Positions 6,327 through 12,805 of a stretch of 12,805 nucleotides of DNA are shown here, one piece after another (positions within the stretch are counted from its first letter, which is position 1; every line of letters begins with the position of its first letter). The position numbers were made by a program, and so were the translations under genes. Source of the stretch: a bacterium. GTDB lineage: Bacteria; Patescibacteriota; Saccharimonadia; Saccharimonadales; Saccharimonadaceae. Location of the stretch: the NCBI GenBank assembly GCA_030428585.1, contig JAUIDL010000015.1, forward strand, positions 1 to 12,805. The letters run 5' to 3'. The notes under the pieces are model-generated. The model saw nothing but the letters and a program-made list of their open reading frames with translations. It had not been told where the DNA came from and ran no database searches.

Positions 6327-6335
6327 TGCTATAAT
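6327..6335 (+). promoter_or_regulatory. Extended -10 promoter of dnaG-rpoD
   Basis: TG, one base, TATAAT (6327-6335). The -10 ends 6 nt before the dnaG ATG at 6342. No -35 is seen, and no Shine-Dalgarno, predicting a leaderless dnaG mRNA that carries rpoD downstream. Confidence 0.65.
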
Positions 6336-6341
6336 CAGGGT

Positions 6342-8090
6342 ATGCAAGATGCCAAAGAAGAGGTGCGCGCGCGACTGAACATCGAAGATGTGATTGGCGA
6401 GTATGTCCAATTAAAACGAGCGGGCCGCAACTTTAAGGGACTGAGTCCATTTTCTGGTGAAAAAACTCCGAGTTTTTACGTCAGTCCGGAAAAGAACATT
6501 TGGCATGATTTTTCTTCAAACAAAGGCGGTGATGTCTTTAGTTTCGTGATGGAAGTGGAGGGGGTTGATTTTCGTGGTGCGCTTGAACAACTAGCCAAAC
6601 GAGCCAACGTTGACCTGTCTGTCTACAGTTCGAAAGGTTCACAGGAGATTGCAAAACGCAAGAAACGCCTGCTCGAAGCGCATGATTTGGCAGCGACGTA
6701 CTATCAACGGAGTTTGATTCAGAATCAACATGCGGTTGAATATGTTTTTAAGAAACGCGGCCTAAGTAAAGAGATAGTTCAGGAGTTTCGGATTGGCTAT
6801 GCGCCATCGAGTGGCGATGCGTTAGTGGCATTTTTAACCAAGAAGGGGTTTACGAAGCAGGAACTCGCCCAAGCTGGCCTGACGAACCGCTATGGTGGTG
6901 ATATGTTCCGTGGTCGTATGACGGTGCCGTTGATGGACGGTGCGGGGCAGGTGATTGGCTTTACGGCGCGTATTTTGGTTGATGATCCCAAAGCGCCAAA
7001 ATATTTGAATACGCCCCAGACCTTGCTGTACGACAAAGGACGTCATGTCTTCGGTCTGAGTCAGGCAAAAGAAGCCATTCGCGGAGCGGATTATACGGTG
7101 ATTGTTGAAGGAAACCTGGATGTTGTTAGTAGTCATCAGGCGGGCGTCAAACAAGTGGTCGCAACCGCTGGTACCGCGATGACAGAGCACCATTTGAAGG
7201 CACTGGTGCGACTGAGCCCACAGGTTCGCTTGGCGTTTGACGGTGACGCTGCCGGACTGGCGGCGACCGAACGGGCGATTCCGATTGCGCAGAGCGTCGG
7301 CATCGACATGACGATCATTACGCTTCCCGAAGAATTTAAGGATCCAGATGAAGTTATTCAAAAGGATGTGGCGCTCTGGCAGCACGCTATCGAAGCGGCC
7401 GAGCCAGTCGTTGACTGGGTGCTTAAACAATATTCACTGCGCGAAAACCTGACGACAGCAGCAGGCAAGCGCAACTTTACGACGGCAGCACTGACGGTGG
7501 TTCGAAGCCTACAAGACCCAGTTGAACAAGAACATTATGTCCAAAAAATCGCTGAGTATACAGGGTCTTCACTGCAAGCGCTAAACGATAAACTTGCTGG
7601 GGTAGAAACGACTGCCGAAGCTCCGCTAAAACCGGTCGTCGACAGTGCCAAGCAAGCCCAGCCAGACGCACAGAGTTATCAAGATAATTTACTCGCCGTC
7701 GCCGCAATTGACGTTGCAACGCGAGAGCTATTGGATGAAATCACTGACGACATGATTCAGGATGAATTCCGCAAAACATTACTCGAGTACCTCAAAACCA
7801 ACAAAGACACGCTGAACGATGTGCCCTCCCCGTTGCAAAACATCGAGACCTATGTGAAAATAGTATTATTGAAGGCCGACGCACGTTACGGGCAATGGAG
7901 TGATAAAGATCGCTACTTCGAAGCCGCCCGACTGGTCCGCCAACTCATAACTGAACACAAGCAAATCAAAAAGAACCAACTGACTGACCAGCTTCGCGCC
8001 GCCGAGGCCGATGAGGACGACGAAAAAGCGCGTACCATCCGTCAGCAATTAAACGAATTGATCAAGGAGATTCCTCGTGCCAAAAAGTAA
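6342..8090 (+). CDS. dnaG: DNA primase DnaG, zinc-ligand-free variant
   Basis: A 582-residue primase that makes RNA primers for replication and works with the DnaB helicase. The N-terminal zinc-binding domain fold is recognisable (residues about 15-90, [23 protein letters not shown]), but all four usual ligands are replaced: the CPFH motif is SPFS (Ser35, Ser38) and HCFGC is HDFSS (Asp56, Ser59). The catalytic core is intact, with TOPRIM motif VEGNLD (Glu256) and DGDAAG (Asp300, Asp302), plus RFR/YRG-type residues in [14 protein letters not shown]-terminal helical helicase-binding region follows about residue 400. I chose ATG 6342 because the primase match begins there and the extended -10 ends 6 nt upstream; the open frame back to 6276 lies upstream of that promoter. 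It overlaps rpoD by 14 nt, in the classic dnaG-rpoD order. Confidence 0.95.
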   Translation: MQDAKEEVRARLNIEDVIGEYVQLKRAGRNFKGLSPFSGEKTPSFYVSPEKNIWHDFSSNKGGDVFSFVMEVEGVDFRGALEQLAKRANVDLSVYSSKGSQEIAKRKKRLLEAHDLAATYYQRSLIQNQHAVEYVFKKRGLSKEIVQEFRIGYAPSSGDALVAFLTKKGFTKQELAQAGLTNRYGGDMFRGRMTVPLMDGAGQVIGFTARILVDDPKAPKYLNTPQTLLYDKGRHVFGLSQAKEAIRGADYTVIVEGNLDVVSSHQAGVKQVVATAGTAMTEHHLKALVRLSPQVRLAFDGDAAGLAATERAIPIAQSVGIDMTIITLPEEFKDPDEVIQKDVALWQHAIEAAEPVVDWVLKQYSLRENLTTAAGKRNFTTAALTVVRSLQDPVEQEHYVQKIAEYTGSSLQALNDKLAGVETTAEAPLKPVVDSAKQAQPDAQSYQDNLLAVAAIDVATRELLDEITDDMIQDEFRKTLLEYLKTNKDTLNDVPSPLQNIETYVKIVLLKADARYGQWSDKDRYFEAARLVRQLITEHKQIKKNQLTDQLRAAEADEDDEKARTIRQQLNELIKEIPRAKK

Positions 8091-9108
8091 GAAGCAACCC
8101 CAAGCTGCCCCTGATAAAGATGAAGAACTACTAGAAGACGACAGCCAAGAAGAAACCACGACCGTTGGTGCTGCCATGAATGACATTACCGAACCAGATA
8201 TCGAAGATCTGGAAGAGGAAGAGGTCGATACCGACGAAGACCTACTGAGCCAAGAGCAGTACTTTGACGATGCCAGCGACGACAGCGTCCGTTTGTATCT
8301 ACGTGAAATCGGGAAGATCCCGCTATTGAATGCCGAAGAAGAGCTGGCGCTCGCCCAAAAAGTGGTTGCTGGTGACAAGCGGGCTAAAGACAAGATGGCC
8401 GAAGCCAACATGCGTCTCGTCGTCTCGATTGCCAAACGTTATAGTGGCCGTGGCCTTGATTTTCTCGACCTTATCCAGGAAGGGAATACGGGGTTACTGC
8501 GAGCCGTTGAAAAGTTCGACCCAGACAAAGGCTTCAAATTCTCGACCTACGCCACCTGGTGGATTCGCCAAGCGATTACCCGTGCCATTGCCGACCAAGC
8601 GCGAACGATTCGTATTCCGGTTCACATGGTAGAGACGATTAACAAGTTGCTGCGAACGCAACGTCGCATGACCCAAGAACTGAACCGCGAGCCAACCATC
8701 GAAGAGCTGGCTAAAGAACTGGAAATGGAGCCAGAAAAAGTCGAATACGTCATGAAGATCAAGCAGGATATTACTTCGCTTGATGCTGGTGTTGGCCGTG
8801 ATGGTGACGACGAAGATTCAGTGCTGCGTGACTTTATCGAAGACGAAGACTCAGCGACGCCAGAAGAGTCTGCTTCATCACAACTACTGAAGGAACAAGT
8901 TCAATCGATTCTGTCGACCTTGTCTGACCGTGAACAAAAGATTATCAAGATGCGCTTTGGCCTCGAAAACGGCAAGAGTCACACCCTCGAAGAAGTCGGT
9001 CAAGAATTCGCAGTCACGCGTGAGCGTATTCGTCAGATCGAAGCCAAGGCACTTGCGAAACTGCGCAAGCACAAGGATTCAAAGAAACTTCACGAATATT
9101 TACAGTAG
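8077..9108 (+). CDS. rpoD: Primary RNA polymerase sigma factor (sigma-70 family)
   Basis: A 343-residue housekeeping sigma factor that directs RNA polymerase to promoters. The first 68 residues are a highly acidic low-complexity tail where region 1.1 would be. Region 1.2 starts at [11 protein letters not shown] (69-79); region 2 includes the core-binding and -10 melting block [24 protein letters not shown] and [20 protein letters not shown]; His183 and Glu186 in IPVHMVE match the residues that read extended -10 sites in E. coli; region 4.2 recognition helix [24 protein letters not shown] (303 onward) reads -35. The non-conserved insert is absent, giving a compact protein like RpoD of Gram-positives. 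The start is GTG 8077, with AAGGAG (8064-8069) 7 nt upstream inside dnaG. It ends 3 nt before the convergent gene's stop. Confidence 0.97.
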   Translation: MPKSKKQPQAAPDKDEELLEDDSQEETTTVGAAMNDITEPDIEDLEEEEVDTDEDLLSQEQYFDDASDDSVRLYLREIGKIPLLNAEEELALAQKVVAGDKRAKDKMAEANMRLVVSIAKRYSGRGLDFLDLIQEGNTGLLRAVEKFDPDKGFKFSTYATWWIRQAITRAIADQARTIRIPVHMVETINKLLRTQRRMTQELNREPTIEELAKELEMEPEKVEYVMKIKQDITSLDAGVGRDGDDEDSVLRDFIEDEDSATPEESASSQLLKEQVQSILSTLSDREQKIIKMRFGLENGKSHTLEEVGQEFAVTRERIRQIEAKALAKLRKHKDSKKLHEYLQ

Positions 9109-9111
9109 CAA

Positions 9112-10281
9112 TTAATCTGCTTGTAGTTCGGTAGACATTTGTACGAGTTGTTTGTAAGTCTTGATAATTTCATCGACAACGTCTTGAGGGGCAGTAATTT
9201 CTGTCACCTCACTGCCATTATCTTCAATTGTATATACACGTTCCTCGTTAAATGGTGCAGCAGGGTAGACATTCCGTCCTTGTGTAAGACTATAAATTTT
9301 ATGAGCAATAAGGTTTTGCCATGGCGCCCAGGTATCGTGTGATTCCATCACAATTGCACCCGGTATAGATTCGATGATTGGGTTGACTGCGAGAAAAGCT
9401 TCCTCTGTGTTAATACGCTTAGCAGGACTGCCATCATCGAGCGTGCGAGTGTTGTCGAATGGTGCTTCAACAACATCAATAGTGACGACTCTATCACCGA
9501 TGGCTGCCGTGGTTGATTGGTGACGCGCTACCAGTCCATCGCCGTATTCTACAGAGAAGGTATCGAATGTGTCGCCAAATGAAATACCGAGTAAATCTTC
9601 TGCTGCATTACGTGTTAGCTCAAACTCTGTATCTCCAGCTCGGTAAGGAGGTTTAACTCTTCCTTTTTCGGCATCACCAACTGGTCGAGTTCCACCACTC
9701 AAAATGATTCGATTGGTATTTATAGCGCCACTTTCAATATTACGAATTGCATCCCGCATTCTTTTAATGTTCGCCATACCCGCAGCGCCGTTGATGACGA
9801 TTGCCGCAACAGGTTCGGAAACTTTTTCAAAAGTACTATCTAAGATACCAAGTGATCGATCGAGAGGATTAGTAGCAACACTAGGTTCTGGTGAGATAAA
9901 GCCTAGGTCTTGTGCAGTCTCAAGAATTGCTTGACGATAGCGTCTATCGCGTTCTGCAAATTCTGCTGAGTGTCCACGATCGTAGTGTTCGGTGGTTTCG
10001 TGGTAGTTGAGGACATTGCCGCGACGAAGCCCTAAGTCGTGGTGCATGAAATCGATGTTGTTCGATGGATGGTCATAGAGTTGCTCGACGATTGGAAGAC
10101 CCGGGTCGTACTCGGTCTGGTTAACGTCGAAGAGATCGTGTCGAATGGTGAGCAGTGGAATTATTTTTTTAGAATAACGGTCGAGTTCTTCGTTTACAAA
10201 AGTTCGTAGATTTTCTCGAGCATGCGAAGATTCAGTAGCTTCTCGGGTATTTTCAAGAGTGCGTGTTTTTTGGTCGGACAT
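9112..10281 (-). CDS. Hypothetical 389-residue soluble protein
   Basis: I do not recognise this protein with confidence. It has no signal peptide, membrane segment or cysteine. The N-terminal third (1-130) is charged and helical with many His/Tyr/Asp residues. From about 158 the pattern is AAIVINGAAGMANIKRMRDAI, then TNRIILSGGTRP (189-200), and later HKIYSLTQGRNVYPAAPF. This strand-helix-'SGG' order weakly recalls the DUF218 (YdcF/SanA/ElyC-like) fold, but the link is only a fold guess. The gene is more AT-rich than dnaG-rpoD and has the nearest-to-consensus promoter in the window. It is transcribed against rpoD, with 3 nt between stops and no terminator between them. ATG 10281 is supported by the -10 ending 8 nt upstream. 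Confidence 0.75.
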   Translation of the reverse strand: MSDQKTRTLENTREATESSHARENLRTFVNEELDRYSKKIIPLLTIRHDLFDVNQTEYDPGLPIVEQLYDHPSNNIDFMHHDLGLRRGNVLNYHETTEHYDRGHSAEFAERDRRYRQAILETAQDLGFISPEPSVATNPLDRSLGILDSTFEKVSEPVAAIVINGAAGMANIKRMRDAIRNIESGAINTNRIILSGGTRPVGDAEKGRVKPPYRAGDTEFELTRNAAEDLLGISFGDTFDTFSVEYGDGLVARHQSTTAAIGDRVVTIDVVEAPFDNTRTLDDGSPAKRINTEEAFLAVNPIIESIPGAIVMESHDTWAPWQNLIAHKIYSLTQGRNVYPAAPFNEERVYTIEDNGSEVTEITAPQDVVDEIIKTYKQLVQMSTELQAD

Positions 10282-10289
10282 ATATTAAT

Positions 10290-10317
10290 ATTATACACAA
10301 AATATCAAGAAAGTCAA
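10290..10317 (-). promoter_or_regulatory. Near-consensus promoter of the 389-residue gene
   Basis: Minus-strand TTGACT (10312-10317), a 16-nt spacer and TATAAT (10290-10295) in an AT-rich stretch. The -10 ends 8 nt before the ATG at 10281, again predicting a leaderless mRNA. It is the best match to the sigma-70 consensus in the window. Confidence 0.75.
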
Positions 10318-10332
10318 TATACAACAGGGGTG

Positions 10333-10797
10333 CTATTTGAAGATTTCGTGTGCGACGTCATCGAGCTGATGTTCGAATCGTTCAATTGAACCATCGTTCA
10401 GAACATAATAATCGGCCGCTGCGATTGGACCAGCTTTGCCACCTGTTTCAATCTCTTCATAGTCGTGTTGACCGGCGCTCTCATGATCCTGAGGGTCGCG
10501 GTCAAGTCGACGGTACCGAACCTGGCGAGGGCTCACGACCGCTACAACTGCAATTTCGCTGGGGTAGTGGTGTTTCAGTGACTTGTATTCGTCCCAGGTT
10601 TCAATGCCGTCAATAATAACACGGTGTTGCCCAGCAGCGACTAGGTGTTCGATTTGATCAATAGCTGACGTTTCGTCAGAGGTTGTGATGGTAACTTTGG
10701 GAAAGCCTTTTTCCGTAAAATGATGGACAGCTGTCGATTTACCGGCACCGGTCATACCAACAAAAGCAATAATCTTGAGATTCGGGTGATGGGTCAT
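10333..10797 (-). CDS. Small P-loop kinase-like NTPase (dephospho-CoA-kinase / UPF0200-like)
   Basis: A 154-residue protein with a Walker A loop in FVGMTGAGKST (residues 12-22, Lys20). It continues with VIIDGI (60-65) and a strand-arginine block VVAVVSPRQVRYRRLDRDP (84-102) that recalls the RfeRL motif of dephospho-CoA-kinase-like and archaeal UPF0200 NTPases. The region between the P loop and VIIDGI is shorter than in true CoaE, so the usual substrate-binding part is reduced and a CoA role is not supported. It is probably a nucleotide-binding kinase of unknown substrate. I chose ATG 10797 (six residues inside the longest frame) because the -10 TACAAT ends 6 nt upstream. It is divergent from the WhiB gene, sharing a 90-nt intergenic region. 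Confidence 0.7.
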   Translation of the reverse strand: MTHHPNLKIIAFVGMTGAGKSTAVHHFTEKGFPKVTITTSDETSAIDQIEHLVAAGQHRVIIDGIETWDEYKSLKHHYPSEIAVVAVVSPRQVRYRRLDRDPQDHESAGQHDYEEIETGGKAGPIAAADYYVLNDGSIERFEHQLDDVAHEIFK

Positions 10798-10803
10798 AGC
10801 TCT

Positions 10804-10809
10804 ATTGTA
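10804..10809 (-). promoter_or_regulatory. -10 element of the P-loop gene
   Basis: TACAAT on the minus strand, ending 6 nt before the ATG at 10797. No Shine-Dalgarno is seen and no clear -35. It fits the leaderless pattern of the window and decides the start. Confidence 0.45.
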
Positions 10810-10829
10810 CGGCAAAACGCTGGTTTTGC

Positions 10830-10884
10830 TTGCAATCCCAAACGAATGGGGGCACTATGGGGCTAAGCAATAATTTCAGGGAGG
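10830..10884 (+). promoter_or_regulatory. Putative WhiB-gene promoter with paired ATGGGG repeats and strong ribosome site
   Basis: TTGCAA (10830-10835) with a 17-nt spacer to CACTAT (10853-10858), a weak -10. ATGGGG occurs at 10846 and 10857, 11 nt apart (one helical turn), overlapping the -10 and so possibly an operator. CAGGGAGG (10877-10884) is a clear Shine-Dalgarno for the ATG at 10888 or 10891. Confidence 0.3.
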
Positions 10885-10887
10885 CTG

Positions 10888-11196
10888 ATGATGACAATGG
10901 AAGGATTAGGACCGGTCCGTACAACAGGACGCAATTTAGACTGGATGGATTACGCGCTATGTGCCCAAACAAACCCTGATGGATTTACGCCGGAACAAGG
11001 GGGAAGTACAAAATCTGAACGGGAAACCTGTGCGAGATGCGAAGTTCCTGGTAATTGTTTGGAATATGCATTTGAGAGAGGTTTCGATACCGGATTTTAT
11101 GGAGGTAAGTCTGCGAAGGAGCGAAAAGCTATTCAGAAAAAAGGCCAAGAAGCAGTTGATATTGCCGTTGCGGCGCTTCGTCGTCGCGCCGCGTAG
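10888..11196 (+). CDS. WhiB-family iron-sulfur transcriptional regulator-like protein
   Basis: A 102-residue protein with the WhiB cysteine pattern C-x22-C-x2-C-x5-C (Cys25, Cys48, Cys51, Cys57), which in WhiB proteins binds a 4Fe-4S cluster sensitive to O2, NO or redox state. Around it are W-x2-x-A-L-C (DWMDYALC), a Phe/Pro block (DGFTPEQGG), ETCARCEVPGNCLEYA and the turn motif GFYGGKSAKER, matching the G(V/I)WGG...ER of WhiB proteins, followed by a basic C-terminus ending ALRRRAA. WhiB proteins act with region 4 of the primary sigma factor. Three ATGs occur near the start; the Shine-Dalgarno (10877-10884) gives 3 nt to 10888 and 6 nt to 10891, so 10891 is equally likely. The family is known mainly from Actinobacteria and their phages. 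Confidence 0.88.
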   Translation: MMTMEGLGPVRTTGRNLDWMDYALCAQTNPDGFTPEQGGSTKSERETCARCEVPGNCLEYAFERGFDTGFYGGKSAKERKAIQKKGQEAVDIAVAALRRRAA

Positions 11197-11222
11197 CCAC
11201 CCCTCGTCACCAGTGGTATACT
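11194..11222 (+). promoter_or_regulatory. Extended -10 promoter of polA
   Basis: TAGCCA (11194-11199, overlapping the WhiB stop codon), a 17-nt spacer, and TG-G-TATACT (11214-11222). The -10 ends 6 nt before the polA ATG at 11229. No Shine-Dalgarno is visible. Confidence 0.6.
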
Positions 11223-11228
11223 AGAGTA

Positions 11229-12805
11229 ATGAAGCGGTTGGCAGTCATCGACGGAAAGTCTGTATTTTATCGCGGGTACTATGCTATGCCCAATCTTTCG
11301 TTACCCGACGGCACGCCGACGGGCGGGGTGTATGGATTCGCCTCAATCGCTATTGAACTGATCAAAAAACTTGAACCCGACTATGTCGCCGTTGCGTGGG
11401 ACAAACCAAAAACCAACATTCGTAAACGGCGGGATATATATCCAGAGTACAAAGCGAATCGTAAGCCGGCACCCGCTGATTTTTATGAACAAATCCCGCT
11501 ACTCCACGAGCTGTTGGACGCGTTTGGCTGGCCATTTTATGAACTTGATGACTACGAGGCCGACGATATTTTGGGAGCGTTTGCCAAGCAAGCGACTGAC
11601 AAAGACATTGAAACCTGTTTGTTAACCAGCGATCTCGATGCGTTGCAGTTAATTGGTCCAAAAACCAAGGTGTTCGCTATCAAAAATGGACTCTCAAACA
11701 TTGAAGAGTTCGACGTCGGTTACTTTGAAGATAAATACGGTATTCGGGTCGATCAGTTTCTTGACCTCAAGTCTTTAAAAGGCGATTCGTCGGACAATTT
11801 ACCTGGAGTTCCTGGCGTGGGTGAGAAGACTGCGACGCAATTGCTCCAAGATTTTGACACGCTCGACGGCGTGTACGCGCATCTGGATGATATTAAACCG
11901 TCGACCGCCAAGAAGCTCGAAGCTGGCAAAGAATCTGCCTACATGACTAAAGAAGTCGGGCGTATTTGGGTTGATGCGCCAGTCGAGCTCGATTGGGATG
12001 TGGCTGACATTAATGACATCGATTTACAAAAAGTCGCGTCGATTTTGGAACGGCTTGAATTCCACTCGTTGGTAAAACGATTGCCAAAACATATGCAGCA
12101 GGCGACGGAGCCAAAAGCTGAGGAACCTGTCGAACAGCTTTCTTTGGAATCAGTCGAATGGCCAGAGATATTGACGCTTGATGGGCCAGCGCTGCTCGAT
12201 GTTCGTGGCGATATCGTCTATCTTTCCCTCAATCAAAAGACGGTCATGCAACAATCAATTGCCAGGGTTGATAAAACTGTCTGGCAAGCCCTCTCATTGG
12301 GGGAGGTGGTTGCCTATGACGTCAAACAAATCTATCACGATTTAGCGGCGCACGATGTCTATCCGAAATTTGATACCGTCCACGATATTCGTCAGGCCGC
12401 GTTTTTGATTGATCCATTGCAACGAGACCGCTCAGCAGCCGCGTTGACAAGTCAGACCGAGCTTGACGCGATCTTTGCGGGACTGTGGACGGTGTATACC
12501 CAACAAAAACAGGCATTTCAGGACACGCCTGAGATAGCGAAAATTGCACATGAATTCGATTTTCCATTGATTCATCTGCTCTTCAAAATTGAACATCGCG
12601 GAGTGTTGATTAACCCTGAAACGCTCAAAAACATGAGTGACGAACTAGGTAAGCGTCACGCTGAGCTTGAGCAAGAAATGTATTCGATGGCAGGCTATGA
12701 ATTTAACATCGGTAGCCCTGCCCAACTTTCAGAAGTGTTATTTACCAAACTACAACTCCCAACGACGGGTATTAAAAAAGGCAAGACTGGCTACAGTACC
12801 GGCCA
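11229..12805 (+). CDS. polA: DNA polymerase I, N-terminal part (runs off the window)
   Basis: The first 525 codons of DNA polymerase I, which removes RNA primers and fills gaps in replication and repair; the 3' end lies beyond base 12805. The 5' nuclease domain (about 1-290) is complete: LAVIDGKSVFYR with the metal Asp8, PEYKANRKPAPADFYEQ, DDYEADDILG, TSDLDALQLI and LKGDSSDNLPGVPGVGEKTA (Gly185-Asp-Ser-Ser-Asp). The region of the 3'-5' proofreading domain (about 300-440) is short and degenerate, without the DxE or the other exonuclease acidic motifs. The polymerase domain starts near residue 444 with FPLIHLLFKIEHRGVLINPETL, and the window stops after KKGKTGYSTG, the family's conserved entry. 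The ATG is set by the promoter 6 nt upstream and the normal MKRLAVIDG start. Confidence 0.95.
   Translation, partial: MKRLAVIDGKSVFYRGYYAMPNLSLPDGTPTGGVYGFASIAIELIKKLEPDYVAVAWDKPKTNIRKRRDIYPEYKANRKPAPADFYEQIPLLHELLDAFGWPFYELDDYEADDILGAFAKQATDKDIETCLLTSDLDALQLIGPKTKVFAIKNGLSNIEEFDVGYFEDKYGIRVDQFLDLKSLKGDSSDNLPGVPGVGEKTATQLLQDFDTLDGVYAHLDDIKPSTAKKLEAGKESAYMTKEVGRIWVDAPVELDWDVADINDIDLQKVASILERLEFHSLVKRLPKHMQQATEPKAEEPVEQLSLESVEWPEILTLDGPALLDVRGDIVYLSLNQKTVMQQSIARVDKTVWQALSLGEVVAYDVKQIYHDLAAHDVYPKFDTVHDIRQAAFLIDPLQRDRSAAALTSQTELDAIFAGLWTVYTQQKQAFQDTPEIAKIAHEFDFPLIHLLFKIEHRGVLINPETLKNMSDELGKRHAELEQEMYSMAGYEFNIGSPAQLSEVLFTKLQLPTTGIKKGKTGYSTG

Noticed and set aside
6276..6341. N-terminal extension of dnaG from base 6276
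   Set aside because: It lies upstream of and across the dnaG promoter, and the primase match starts at Met 6342.
6834..7430. Long antisense ORF of 198 codons within dnaG
   Set aside because: It is the complement of a conserved primase coding region, lacks a ribosome site or family features, and reads as a shadow frame.
11170..11192. GCGGCGC/GCGCCGC hairpin in the end of the WhiB gene as a terminator
   Set aside because: No T tract follows; it sits in Arg/Ala codons and polA has its own promoter right after.
1..12805. Recoded TGA as in some CPR lineages, tRNA genes, CRISPR arrays, mobile elements
   Set aside because: TGA works as the orn stop and tryptophan codons in recognised genes are TGG. 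I found no cloverleaf-like, repeat-array or transposase sequence by eye; this is not an exhaustive computed search.

Overview
The window looks like ordinary chromosome from a small, gene-dense bacterium. My best guess is a member of the Patescibacteria/CPR, most likely Saccharibacteria (TM7). That rests on recalled family resemblance (the zinc-ligand-free DnaG, a compact primary sigma factor, small membrane-anchored orphans), so it is an inference and not a database result. The standard genetic code fits: orn ends in TGA and all ORFs read cleanly. Gene spacing is minimal, with 2-3 nt gaps, stop/start overlaps and tail-to-tail overlaps. I see no IS element, CRISPR array, tRNA or rRNA.

Layout. 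(1) 2-1539: the 3' end of pyrG (CTP synthase), then a membrane-anchored thioredoxin-like protein and a CcdA/DsbD-type electron carrier, which together resemble a split DsbD. (2) 1566-3251: argS. (3) 3252-3803: an odd locus with its own promoter, a 24-codon hydrophobic leader ORF, an intrinsic terminator with a competing antiterminator pairing, an orphan 86-residue gene with a strong Shine-Dalgarno and TTG start, and a GC-rich terminal hairpin. (4) 3845-5624: an apparent operon mscL-msrB-orn-yjbR with overlapping junctions. (5) 5621-6286, minus strand: a single-pass membrane orphan. (6) 6342-9108: dnaG-rpoD, overlapping by 14 nt. (7) 9112-10797, minus strand: an orphan 389-residue protein and a small P-loop kinase-like protein. 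(8) 10888-12805: a WhiB-family iron-sulfur regulator and the start of polA.

Two points stand out. First, seven genes (thioredoxin-like, argS, the membrane orphan, dnaG, the 389-residue orphan, the P-loop gene, polA) have a -10 hexamer ending only 6-8 nt upstream of the ATG, so transcription should begin on or next to the start codon. These look like leaderless mRNAs, several with an extended -10 (TGnTATAMT). The sigma factor keeps the His/Glu pair known to read extended -10 elements. The other genes, mostly internal to operons or in the leader locus, rely on Shine-Dalgarno sites. Second, the region between argS and mscL looks like a transcription attenuator controlling an unrecognised small protein; it is the best candidate here for an undescribed regulatory system. 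Also notable are a WhiB-like protein in an apparently non-actinobacterial genome, a primase whose four zinc ligands are all replaced, and a PolA without a recognisable proofreading active site.
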